Origin: Pinus tabuliformis
Lineage: Eukaryota; Streptophyta; Pinopsida; Pinales; Pinaceae
Assembly (NCBI GenBank): GCA_031772625.1
Contig: CM062805.1
Coordinates: 519,606,683 to 519,670,682, forward strand
Reading direction: 5' to 3'
DNA length: 64,000 nucleotides
The position numbers were made by a program, and so were the translations under genes. Below, piece by piece: positions 34,441 to 46,791 of this stretch; positions within the stretch are counted from its first letter, which is position 1; every line of letters starts with the position of its first letter. The notes under the pieces were generated by a model, which saw only the letters and a list, made by a program, of their open reading frames with translations, did no database searches and was not told the origin of the DNA.

Positions 34441-36153
34441 GCGATCGTCTAGTTGGTTTGTTTGTGTTTCTCTTGCTGTTTGTTTCATAAACTTAGAAGT
34501 AGAGAATCGAACTACATTTGCCATTAACACATGCAAAGTAGACATCTACTGCTTCAATCCATTCACTGGATCTGTTTATGATTTGAACAAGCTGATTCAC
34601 AAATGATCTGATTGCCCTTTGTGATAGCTCTTAAACCTTCATTAAATCTACCCTCTGATTGTGCATTATTGATTGCTTTTACTCGGCCAAAAACCATAGA
34701 TTAAACTGCAAACCGTGACCCAGAACCCAGATAGAATTCTTGTTTTTGCCCCAGAGCAGGTACTGTGAAGAGTTCCTGCATTTCAGCGCAATTCCCGAGA
34801 GGGAAACCTGCGTTGCAATCCAGTTTCTCTGTGTAGCAGGTGCGTTGATCAGCCTAGCCTTGTGCAGCTGAGATTCTTTGCTCAATTTTTTCAGTTTTGT
34901 CTCTGATTTTTGCAGCCTGTGATCAGTGTCTGTGTCTGTTTAAAAACCCCTTTTATTTGCTGATATTCTGCCTCAGTTGTATAAAAGAAAATGTATATGT
35001 TTTTGTGTGTTTGTTACGTCATTTACAGTTTTCCATTGCAAAAGTAGAATAGTCATATTGTCGTCCTTTGATTTAGATCTGTCGCAAGTGTCGATTTTTA
35101 TCATAGGAGAAAGTTTATTTGTTGTTTACAATCGATTATGCTTTCACTTTTGCCTTTGGTTTGAATTTGTGACTTTCTAGTGTCGAAACGAGTGTTTATT
35201 TCAAAATCATAAAGTGTCGTAATCGTCTCTACCTTTTGATTCAAAAAGAAGCTTGTTTGTGTTTTTCACTTGAAAGCGAATTCAGATTTGTACAACAACT
35301 TTCCTTTTAGGCATCAATATTAAGAAAGTGAAAAACAAAACACATGCATGTGCATTTGCATATTGACAGTCTGTTTGGCTTGATTTAGGAAAATTGCATT
35401 TACAGTGTGCTCTTTGCTCTTTGCAAAAAGATTGTGTCTTTCTTTTCCCTTGTAGCTAGGATTTTCATTGCTGAAAAGAGATAAAAGTTTGATTATCATC
35501 TTTAGATTGCATTTTAGGAATTACATCTACATCTCGTGGTGATCCCAAAAGGAAAACTTCATAAGAAAGATCAACTTAAAATAAATTCAATGAACTTAAC
35601 AACGCTTTGTAACTTAACGCACAACATTTAGAGGTCTAGGCTAGAGAAGTATTCCGGCGTCGTAAAGCCTGGTAACTGTTGTCCTCACTGATGGTTGGGT
35701 GATTCCTCCACTTTGAGACGATAAGTGCCAGTACGGACTTGTTCTCCCACGTACAGTCGAGTATATATTGGGAGACCCCTATAGGCTTAAAACCTTTATC
35801 CATAGGAAGCCGTGTTGGCCGCCCTACTGATCGCAATGCACCGAACACAGCATTCGGGAAGATTGACTGTCGTACCGTAAAAAGTATTCTGCAGTTTTGC
35901 TATTGGTTTGGTACTCCCTCTACCTAGACCTCCAGAGCAGTCCCTTTCGTTCCTTTTCAGACTCCTTAACGGAAAAGGTCCATCTGAGCACTTGTCACTT
36001 CAGGCTCATTACAAATCGAAGGAGACTAGAGTCATCTTTTATTTTTTCTCGACTCTTTAAAACTGAAAAAACAAGTTGTGTCAAAGCATGTTAAAATTTA
36101 TTTTAAACGGAATATTCATACCCTTTTCCTACGTTGATCTTTGGGTTGAGAAA
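34441..36153 (+). other. Element E long leader
   Basis: 1.7 kb without a convincing ORF. Long leaders are usual in Tat-type elements. The gag core may once have lain partly here and been lost. Confidence 0.5.
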
Positions 36154-37251
36154 ATGGAGCCTACCAAGCAAGGAATTCCCCTTGGTGGAAATCCTAGTCC
36201 CTTCTCCTCTTCGGGACATGTTGGTGTGCCCCATATGGCCACATTGTCGCTTCTAGGACTGAAAATTGGCTTGCCAGTATGGCTCTTCTCAACCAATGTC
36301 GTTCAGATCACCACTATTCCTGAACAATCGAATCAACAAGTAGACGAGTCCAGAGTTGCCCACCAGCCTTCTACTTCCTCTAATTCTTCCTCTCCTCCTT
36401 CCTCTTCGCTTGATGGAACTGGTAAAGCTAAAAGCCAAGTTCCTAAGGAGAAGAAGGGAAAGAAGAAGAAAGAGAAAAAGAAGAAGGAGCCAAAGGCGGA
36501 TGGGGGAAAACGAGTGTCGTCTAACCAAAATCCACACACAGCACCGACCAGTCCTAAATCGCCATGTGTCATTTGCAAAGGAGACCACTTTCACAGAGAT
36601 TGTCCTTGCATCCCCCGGATACTAAGGGACTGGTCTCCTCGTTTGCACAGTCCGGTGTCATCAACCTCTGGAGATCATGTTGAAAGCACACCGTCAACTA
36701 GTGAAAGTGAAGCCCCAGGACAAAAAGGGAAAGCTAGATTTCCTTGTAAACTGTGCGAAGGCAACCATGCCCTCCACCGTTGTCCCTTCTTAGACGACGC
36801 TAAAAGAGTTTTGGATGATCGTCCGGTTTCACCGTTACGACTTCCTCCTGGATATAAAAAACTCTTGCCGAGTTCGTCACTAGTTGAGAACCCAGTTGGC
36901 CCGCTCAAGTGGTCGGCTGAAGCGCCTATCATTGAAGATAAACCAACCGAATCCATACCATACGAAAGTCAAAAGGTAGAGGCAGCAGTTGACCCGGTCT
37001 TGCCTTCAGAGGTTTTATCTTCGGATGATACAGTCACTGAAGAGAACAAGGATGACACCGTCCAAATTCTCTTCATCAACACGGACTCCGACGAACATGG
37101 GGGCAATCCACCCATTCCTTTACCGCAGGAAGGAAGTTCGTCAGAGCCATACCCGGTCGTCTACTCAGTCCCACCTCCAAGCAATCTAGTTGTCTCCTTC
37201 GACTGGAATCGACTAGGCAGACCCCATTTGCCAGTAAGCATACCATTCTGA
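36154..37251 (+). CDS. Element E gag-like protein with two CCHC-type knuckles
   Basis: From the ATG at 36154 the frame gives 365 residues. The N-terminal 65 residues are followed by a low-complexity serine/proline stretch, a lysine block (about residues 107-127, mostly K, E and G) and a first knuckle CVICKGDHFHRDC. A second serine-rich spacer leads to CKLCEGNHALHRC. Both knuckles have C-x2-C-x3-H-x4-C spacing, one residue shorter than the retroviral pattern. An acidic C-terminal part precedes a TGA at 37249-37251. The usual capsid domain is not obvious, so an internal deletion is likely. Protease follows in the same frame after the stop. Confidence 0.7.
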   Translation: MEPTKQGIPLGGNPSPFSSSGHVGVPHMATLSLLGLKIGLPVWLFSTNVVQITTIPEQSNQQVDESRVAHQPSTSSNSSSPPSSSLDGTGKAKSQVPKEKKGKKKKEKKKKEPKADGGKRVSSNQNPHTAPTSPKSPCVICKGDHFHRDCPCIPRILRDWSPRLHSPVSSTSGDHVESTPSTSESEAPGQKGKARFPCKLCEGNHALHRCPFLDDAKRVLDDRPVSPLRLPPGYKKLLPSSSLVENPVGPLKWSAEAPIIEDKPTESIPYESQKVEAAVDPVLPSEVLSSDDTVTEENKDDTVQILFINTDSDEHGGNPPIPLPQEGSSSEPYPVVYSVPPPSNLVVSFDWNRLGRPHLPVSIPF

Positions 37252-37722
37252 ATTATCGTTCAAATATATAGAATGGTCATGGCTGGTACCATCATAGATG
37301 AGGGGGCTTCTGTGAGTATCCTTTCCTCTATTTCTTTGAAAGTGCTTGGTTCGCCATCGCTGTTGCCTAAGATGAGAAATCTGACAGGGTTTGATAAAGG
37401 AACCAGTCGACCTTTAGGGATCCTTCCCGATGTGCCCACAACATTGAGAGGGAAGACAGTTCACATGAACGTCATGGTCGTTCAAGGACCCTTGGATTAT
37501 AACCTACTCCTTGGACGAGACTATATTTATTGCATGGGAGCCATCGTCTCCTCACTCTTTATAGGAATGTGTTTTCCGCACGAAGGAAGAGTGGTCAAGC
37601 TCGTGGACCAGCTTTCATTTCCTGGATCACGCATAGCAAATAGTCATATATCGTCCCTAAATGGTCTCTTCACGCAAGAAATGTCTCAATTCCCAGTCCG
37701 TCCTCCCGATGAGCGCGAGTAA
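37252..37722 (+). pseudogene. Element E aspartic protease
   Basis: It is in the same frame as gag, after a single TGA. It carries IIDEGASVSILSS (aspartate at 37297-37299; the usual DSG or DTG is DEG here, as in many plant Tat elements) and the later LLLGRDYIYCMGAIVSS motif. It would cleave the gag-pol polyprotein. The open frame ends at 37722 without reaching RT. The TGA could be a decayed tryptophan codon or a readthrough stop. Confidence 0.75.
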
Positions 37723-37909
37723 TTCGAAGGGATATGACTAAAACCCAGGGGGCATGCGTCCTGGTCTGCTTCGGCAGGAAAACTTCGTGTATAGGGTAGG
37801 TTTCCGTAGGAGAATATGACTAGTCTGTACCCCGTCCGTCGGTGGAAGAGGGGTCAGTCTAGAATAAGATTCTCTTGTCAAAGTTATGTGAGTTGGCGGT
37901 CGTCGTCGC

Positions 37910-37988
37910 TCACCTTTGTTTATCTCGGTAGACATCGCCAAAGAAGTGTTTTGTTTGCACCGCGAATAGAGCAATCTTTGGGTAACCT
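37910..37988. repeat. 79-bp perfect direct repeat, copy 1
   Basis: Identical to 38135-38213 (starts tcacctttgtttatctcgg), 146 bases apart. It lies at the broken right end of element E. Confidence 0.9.
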
Positions 37989-38134
37989 GTAAGAGGTAGG
38001 CCTCTCCCGATAGAACAAATGTTTTGTCTGAAAATTGAGGGGTAACCTTGAAACCATATTTTATACCTGGGGGCATGCAAACCTTTTGGAGTGCAAGCGA
38101 AGGGCGACTATTTATTTTTTAAATTTTTAGGTCC

Positions 38135-38213
38135 TCACCTTTGTTTATCTCGGTAGACATCGCCAAAGAAGTGTTTTGTTTGCACCGCGAATAGAGCAAT
38201 CTTTGGGTAACCT
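38135..38213. repeat. 79-bp perfect direct repeat, copy 2
   Basis: Second copy. Sequence character changes to organelle-like immediately after it, so the copy lies at or near the joint between element E and the organelle-derived block. Confidence 0.9.
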
Positions 38214-41200
38214 AAACTACCACATGCTCATATATAACTACCACAATTTCACCGGGCTATCAATTAGGAGGGAAACTGACCTGGGCCATGCAAAGAATAT
38301 ATAAGACACCTCCGTAAGTAGCTTGGTTGCTAGATATGGCATGGTAGCATGGGTACCTCATTCTATTGACCTAGAAGCATACATAGTAGAGCAACACCAC
38401 TAGCAAAGGCTAGAGCAAAGGCTAGGGCAAAGGTACCTAGAATAGTAGTAGACCCAGCGGTTGATGCTGTTTACTCAGTCACATATATAGACCAAGATCT
38501 ATACAACCTGAGTAATACAACCTTAGTGATCGGGATTGTTATCCAAAGTAAGAGTTTAGTGATTGAGATTAAGATTTTGATGCTCGGGATAGAGATCTAT
38601 ATGCTTATGTTCATGATATAAGAGATTCTGAAGTTTGTAAGCGATATCCTGATAGCAGAGCTTATAGTATAGAGCCTATTTCATTATGAAAACCAGATAC
38701 AGAGCCGGATGTTCCAGAATATGATTATGCTTTTCAAGATTGTGAGTGTGATCCAGTTCATTCACTAGAACAAGTAGCATCCCTTCGTGTAGTTCCTGCC
38801 CTAATTGTCCTATCAGTATCCGAGCTACAAACAGCAGATCTAGAAGCATAGGGAGATGCAAAGCCCAGATTATGTAGATCCGTAAGCAACAGGAGCTTCA
38901 TATCCATACCAGGGGGACCCAGTGATGTATCCTCCAGCATCAGCTTCACTCGAATAAGAAAGAAAGATGACCCATCTTTACCCGAGACTACCTATCGTTC
39001 CTCACTACACATCTACCCAACCTGAGGACCGGTAGGGGCTCGACCATAAGCCCCCCCACCCAATAAGTAAATTGAAATTCATTCTCTTATTAGCTTTATT
39101 ATACTTAAATACTGTGACAAAGCACAAGGACGCTTGCGCTGGAACAAAGAAAAGGTGAACCCATTGCCGGCAATAAGAGAGAAAAGAACAGGGATTTTTG
39201 AACATCATAAACTGTATCGAATGGCCTCCAGTGGTAGTAGACTGGGGTGTTCATGAGCGTTGCATAAATATATGGAATCGATGAGATCATTTTGTTTGTT
39301 CCATATGTATTATTTGATTCCCTGATGTGAATAGCATAAAAGTATAGTCGCCCTTTCCCCCCGGAGGGACAAGCAGCTTCGCACCTTACCAAATATTATC
39401 ACTATTATTTCTAGTTCGATCTCGATAGGGGTATCAGAACAATCAAACACGCCGTCTTACCTGAGTGGGTGTACAACCAATGCCATCAATCACAGGCAGG
39501 GAATACACTGCATAACATTCATTCAATCATGGCCACTGGCTGGATTCAGGAGTAGAGAAATCACGGACACTGGCCTACATTCAAGAGCTATATCCATAGA
39601 TGGATATAAAGATAAGATGGATAGAAAGATAGGGGTGCCTACATCCACATACATCGATCGCGGTGCACTTTGAATGATTTATTGATCGCAGGTCGTCATA
39701 GAAACAATGCAAGGCAGGGTGCTTCTCATCCATCATCCGCAATCTAATGTGTAGTCCAAGTCATCAACCAATGGAGTGGGATGGATGGCTGAACAATGAT
39801 GTATGTAAAAAGGCATCTCATCGGCAATGCAAGGACAATGGCAGGCATGGTAGAGTGGTGGTTGATAGCAGTTCCAAATCATCCTAACAGCCATAATGAC
39901 ATATCTAATCACTAGTCAGACGACATCAACCTAGCAACCAGGGCAAGGGATCAACCTTAGCAATCGCAGGGAAGGTCCACGTCGGCTACACATTACAATA
40001 CAATGAACACTTATGTGCACACACATATGCACCCATAATCCATTTGTGCACTCCCAAGCTTGCTATCAGTGTTAGCCTATAACTTCGGAAACCATCGAAG
40101 AACACAAGTAGAGGGAATCCTCAAGAACCAAAATCAGCCATGAAAATGGAGATTCTTTAGGGAAGGAATCCATTATAGATTTCGTAGAGAGGGACGCAAC
40201 CTTGCCTTTTCTAGTGAGCTCCTTGCCTTTTCAGGTGAGCTCATGCTGGCCTTTGCTACACCTTTCATGTGGCTCTTAGTTCCTACCTTTGCTACGCTCT
40301 AAATCAAATATATTATGAGCTTTTGCTATTGTCGTTAGCCATAACACTATTATTATCTTCGGAGCTGTATTTGAAAACTATCTATTACAGGAGCTTTTAT
40401 TTGACTTTGGATACAGGGCTTCGGACGGAGTTTGATTCTCCTATAAAAACATAAAGAAGCTACAAGCATCCAGTCAGGACAATAATGTAGGCACCCTAAG
40501 AAACCACTTATAGAGAGCTACAACTGCATCGTATTGCTAATTACATCGTACCGGGGAAATAAAAGAAAATCAATATGCTGGGGGCTTATAGATCAAAACC
40601 CCCGCTCACCCTCCATGAATAAATCACTTTCACTCAATCCCCCACCCATCGATGTGCGTGCTATTATCTGGGCTTTCCCTTCAAAATGACTAAGTTCTGG
40701 GCTCTTCGATTCACTTAAATAAGCAAAAGACAACTACTAACCAATGCACGCCAAGCTACCCGCCATAGGTAGGGAGGTAGATATATAGAACCCGCCATTC
40801 ACTTCGGGAATCACTGTGATGTACTACATTGATTTAGAATAACCAACACCACCCCTAAAGTAAACAGCTTCACGATTGAGGACCGGCAGGGTGCGTAGCA
40901 CGCTCGACTAATAAGGAGATGGGCTTGACCATAAGGATTTCCCCAACAGGGTGAGGTAACGAATGCTCGACTGTTAAGGACTGGCAATAGGGCTCGACTG
41001 ATAAGGAGAGGAACTTTAGTTGCTTGACCATCAGGTCCGTCAGGGGCTCGACTGATAAGGAGAGGATGCGGAAGCAGGCTCAACCATAAGGGAGAGGTGC
41101 CATTAGGCTGCTCAACCATAAGGGAGAGGGAGAGGCGAGGGCTCGACTATTTAGGATGCGTAAGCAGGCTCGACTGTTAAGGAGAGGACCTTTAGGTGCT

Positions 41201-42575
41201 CGACCAAAAGGGAGAGGAGAGGGAAAGGAATTCATTTCATTGACCTTCTTCAGTAAGTCAGATCTATAATACTGACCACGCTTACCGGGTGGCAGAGAGA
41301 GTAGTTAGTGTGCGAGTCATTACGGGCAAGACTGCTTGTTCGCACAGCCCACCAAAAAGTGGGGGGAAATGGGAGGCGCGACTGACTTTACCCAGAGCAA
41401 ACCTTTTTATTTACTATATTGCCCGAGCGTAGCCCTTTGCTAGATATGAAAAGGCCTTCTTTCTTCGGTCGAGGTGGTGCGTGAAAAATATGTGTGTGTC
41501 CTTAGTCATCTTACCCACCCTAGTGGAGAGTGGCTAAAGCCCCTAAGTGGTATGTATGTGAGATGGGATTGAGTTAGCGCAGCTAACCTTCCATAGGTAT
41601 AGATGACGATATCAGTCACTCGAGTTTTCCACTTTGTTTTCCCTCCTTCCACTTTCATTTCCTTTCTTAATCTCTTACTTACTTACTTAACTTACTAACT
41701 TATGAGCGAGATGGTCGGAAGTGAATAAAGTGTCGAGTTGTGAGTTCCTGCTGATGGGACTCACTACGGCCGGTAAGGGGGGCAGCTGTGGTAATAAGGT
41801 GATTTTACACTCTTGATGGAATGGGTAGGCGGGCGTTGTAAACCTAACTTAGTGAAACGAATCTGATCAGAAACGATAGTGGAATGTATCGGGTGCTATT
41901 GGTAGTTCATGGGGGTATATGTTTTTTTGCCCCCAGCATAGCATATGAAAGACGTTCGTGGAGCCCTCCTTCCATACGCCGCCCCCAAACCCCCCGCCCA
42001 CGGTATCAGCTTGTAAGGTAGTTTTTATGGCGGGCTTTGCTATCGCCGACCCAAGCCCACTACTAGTTACGTGTCACTCATTGCCGGCTCCCCACCCACC
42101 GGGGTTGGGCAGCTTCCCGACTGAATAGCCGAGTGGCTCAATCAAATGGGCGGGGTTGGATGGATGGCTTGTAAGGTTCAAAACCCTCCCATAGTGCTGT
42201 GGGCCACCGGAACTGCGTAGGTTTGGTATCCTATCAATAGTATTGATATGCAGGAACCTAGATTTCAATCGAAGTAGTCCCCACCACTATGAATAATGAG
42301 TGCCCCGCCATCGTCGACCTACACCCACCACTGGGTCCTACCCGCCGGATATGTAAATACATCGCCTACCCGTCAAGAACCCAATAGCCAGCCATCCCTA
42401 GATATCGTCGCAGTAATTGCTCCCAATGAATGAACAACCTATCCATTCCGATCGGCGCCCCGGAACGTCTGGAACCGAAACCATACCATTCCATAGTACG
42501 GACGGAAGGAAGGAGTCAAAATCAATCTGTTTCTCTTGAAACATAGAATAGAAAATGATCATTCGTGTTCTAAAG
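38214..42575. other. Organelle-like non-coding DNA, no gene recognised
   Basis: Balanced base composition, many short dispersed words and no element ends. It is continuous with the block that holds cob, ycf3 and atpB. I could not identify a mitochondrial or plastid gene in it. Mitochondrial intergenic origin is inferred from context and from the repeat cluster at 40902-41220. Confidence 0.45.
40902..41220. repeat. Cluster of short repeats with core gctcgaccataagggagagg
   Basis: About ten variants occur in 320 bases: gctcgactaataaggaga, gctcgactgttaagga, gctcgactgataaggagagg (twice), gctcaaccataagggagagg (twice), gctcgactatttagga, gctcgactgttaaggagagg and gctcgaccaaaagggagagg. Spacing is irregular. 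Related copies stand alone at about 31435 and 39036. Confidence 0.8.
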
Positions 42576-43337
42576 CCCGACCGCAACCCACCATACCTCC
42601 CCACACAACCGCTTCAAACTGGATGGATGTTTAGCAAGGTCTACTCGAATCAATAAAATGAACTTAAATGATCAATGAAAGCCGATCGATGAAAGAGTCG
42701 TGCTCAGTTTCAGAGAAATTAGCCACCCCACCATACCCAATCAATGAATTTGGTTTTCTTGTTTACGGGTGACCCCAAACGGTCCAATAGTGAGCGACGC
42801 TTCTATATTCATATGAACTGCAAATGGATTATTATTATCAATCGACGTTTCATTTCGCCCGGCCCTTACAAAGCTTTTACCACTTAGAGCTTTGAGGCAT
42901 ATATCTATCCACATTCACGCAGCATCTTAGCCCCGCGCACCTAACGCTGCAGCTACAAAACATAGCAGACTGGAATACCTTGACTGGACCAGGCGGACTA
43001 GGGATACTGGATAGGAAGGAAGGCTGGGCATAACCGTGTACACCTCACACTACACCTAATAGACCGGTCCACCTAAGTAAGCTAACGGGCATACATAATA
43101 GGGCAGAATGGGTATCAGTAACAGCTAATAATAGGTACAGACACATGCTAACACATGCGTGGCTACTACATACAGAGGGAAACAAAAAAGAGAGACATAA
43201 CAGCGGCGCTACAGGATGGACATAGCACATTATGAATTTATTTAGGGCCTCTGCTTCATCGACTGCTTTTTCAACTGGATCAACCGGTGCTTCCACTGGT
43301 CAAGAAGCAGATCCTATAGAAGGAACCAAGCAAAGGG

Positions 43338-43472
43338 ATGCCAGGACTACTACTAGTGGGTATGTTGGCCTGGATGCTAGCTCTGTTGTTGTTGATGCTT
43401 AGTCAATGGGTTCCGGATCGACTACCGGTGCCTTTGCTCCTGGGACAAGAAGAAATGTTGCAGGCTTTGTGA
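43338..43472 (+). pseudogene. Broken copy of the hydrophobic ORF seen at 53297
   Basis: It starts at ATG 43338 and is ended by TGA at 43470-43472. The copy at 53297-53635 has CGA at this place, so one C-to-T change closed the frame here. See that entry for the protein. Confidence 0.6.
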
Positions 43473-44178
43473 CTGTATGGTGCTATATTAGTAATAATAC
43501 TATATATACTAGATCCTTTCTGGAGAAAGAACATCATTTTCATGGAGATCAAGCCAAGGCGTAAAGATAGGCTCAACTCATCCCTAAGAATAGAGATGCG
43601 CTCATATATTGGGATTATTCCCCTTGTTGTTTATTATTCCCCATTAGTCCCAGTGGCATGTTGTACTACCGCCTAAAGGCAATGAGCCCCGAATATGAAT
43701 AGATAGAGCCTAAATATTCCATGGATAATAAATTCAATTGATGATGGAGGCACCATAAATATCAATTATTGAAAGAAGGTTCGGGCTGATACGACCAAAT
43801 CTGCTCATTGACAAGAATCAGGAATCAACTTATGTAATAGAGTTGATCTACTAAGCTATTGAGCAGTGGTGTAGCATCAGATCCTAAAGATGTGAGGTAC
43901 TCCAGCCAGAGAGTACTCTCCAAAAATTCTATACAGAACTGAGATAGTTACCTTGCAAAAAGACTTTGATTTGGACAATCAATCTGAAGTATAGAAAGAG
44001 ATATACTTCATCTTTTTGAGGGTAGGAGAAAAGATAGAACCTGATCATTGAATTGATTGGAAGTTAAATCAGAAACTCATGTCATTGACTTTTTTTGGTC
44101 CTTTGGTTAATATGAACTCCCAATGAATCATCTCCAATTATTTGGAAATTTTGGTAGAGGACTAAAGAATAGTGGATT

Positions 44179-44216
44179 GAGCCGTATGAGGTAGGAAACT
44201 CTCAAGTATGGTTTTG
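44179..44216 (+). ncRNA. Group II intron domain V of ycf3 intron 2 (copy 1)
   Basis: gagccgtatgag...gaaa...gtatggttttg resembles the conserved domain V hairpin and lies just upstream of ycf3 exon 3, as in plastid genomes. The preceding 300 bases are probably the rest of the intron. Confidence 0.7.
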
Positions 44217-44240
44217 AGGGAAGAAAAATTTTCCAAGTTT

Positions 44241-44408
44241 ACCTATCCTGACCGAGGAGAACAGGCCATTTGACAGGGAGATCCTGAAGCTACGGAGGCT
44301 TGGTTCGATCAAGCTGCTGAGTATTGGGAACAAGCTATAGCACTTTCTTTGGGCAATTACATCGAAGCACAAAATTGGTTAAAGATTACAGGACGCTTTG
44401 GAGAATGA
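44241..44408 (+). pseudogene. ycf3: Plastid ycf3 (pafI) exon 3 fragment, copy 1
   Basis: It encodes the C terminus of the photosystem I assembly factor Ycf3: [39 protein letters not shown], then TGA at 44406-44408. An in-frame TGA at 44271-44273 replaces the arginine codon CGA after GEQAI and is shared by copy 2, so it predates the duplication. Exons 1 and 2 are absent. The fragment ends only about 0.1 kb from the cob fragment, which lies on the other strand. Confidence 0.85.
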
Positions 44409-44504
44409 GAGTTTCTATTATTGGGAAATCATTTTCATTATTGAATATCTAACTCGAAATCAATGGGATTTCTCCTCACTAATATTTTCCTCACTAATAT
44501 TAAT

Positions 44505-45032
44505 TGAGAAACCACCCCGAAGCCAAGTCACTATAGTATATCCCACTACAGGTATGGTGCTAGATGAGCATGTAATTACCGTAGCTCCTCGAAAGCTCAT
44601 ATGACCCCGAGGTAGTACGTATCCTATAGAAGCTGTCACAATCATTAATAGGAAGATGAAAACTTCGAGACACCGAATGAATTCCCTAGGACTACCATGA
44701 CTCGCATGATATGAACCACGAAAAATATGAAGGTAAACCACTATGGAAAACATACTTGCCCCATTAGCATGTATATAACGAAGCAACCAACCCCCTTCAA
44801 CATCTTTCATGATGTGCTTTACGTTGTTGAAAGCTAGATCCACATGAGGTGTGTGATGCATAGCTGGAGAAACGTCGGTCACTATCTGAATGGCTAGACG
44901 AATACCAGCTAACAGACCAAACCCCCACCAATAAATTAGATTGCTCGGGGTCGGATGATCTATCAAATGCTAGTTAAGTGTGGATAAAATGGGTTGTTTA
45001 GGAATAGGGAATCATTGTTTTCGCATAGTCAT
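44505..45032 (-). pseudogene. cob: Mitochondrial cob 5' fragment, copy 1 (with stops)
   Basis: It covers the first 176 codons of cytochrome b (full length about 390) and breaks after GGFS. It is recognisable by the PTPSNL..YWWGFG, GGWLLRY and [10 protein letters not shown] motifs. Two stops appear where copy 2 has sense codons: TGA for arginine near the N terminus (about 45016) and TAG for glutamine after STLN. Both are C-to-T on the coding strand. Several tryptophans of the protein are encoded as CGG, the unedited mitochondrial state. It is not functional in the nucleus. Confidence 0.9.
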
Positions 45033-45205
45033 GTGTCCTATATCACTCTTGTTCCCCAATTCGATCGACATTATCCCCCTCGACTCGACGAAGAAATAAG
45101 GAACGAGCGAATAGCGAGTCACCTGAGCTATGCGAAGGGAGGGTACGTGCGAGTTACTTTGTTCGTTTACGTGTAATAATACAAGGATAATATATATTTT
45201 GTTTA

Positions 45206-46588
<1,383 letters not shown>

Positions 46589-46593
46589 GATTT

Positions 46594-46779
46594 TGTTGGA
46601 CACCTAATCCTCAATGGGTTAGAGTGGAAGTCGAATGGACAAAAGCAGTCCAAGAGACCTTGGGATCTGAAACCCAAGAGTCATATAATGTACTATAAAT
46701 GTATATCTCATGTTAATAAAAAGAATGAATTGCATGATTTATCTTTCACATTGTCTTTGCTGTCCATGTGTGTTTAACA
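46594..46779 (+). repeat. D1 5' LTR (186 bp)
   Basis: TGTTGGACACC...GTTTAACA. Confidence 0.95.
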
Positions 46780-46791
46780 TGGTATCAGAGC

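Larger units (their letters stand above)
33457..38213 (+). mobile_element. Element E: Ty3/gypsy element (tRNA-Arg primed), truncated after protease
   Basis: A 5' LTR, primer-binding site, long leader, gag and protease are present; RT, RNase H, integrase and 3' LTR are not. The primer site matches the 3' end of plant tRNA-Arg(ACG), as used by Ogre/Tat-type elements. Protease-to-RT linker sequence ends near 37722, and a 79-bp repeat lies in the remaining 0.5 kb before organelle-like DNA starts. The right boundary is approximate. Confidence 0.75.

Noticed and set aside
36289..36625. Frames antisense or alternative to the lysine/serine-rich gag stretch
   Set aside because: They are produced by the low-complexity codons of gag in other frames.
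43045..43296. Hydrophobic minus-strand frame, also present at 53004-53189
   Set aside because: No recognisable motif; conservation is explained by the duplication. It lies just outside, and antisense to, the better hydrophobic ORF.
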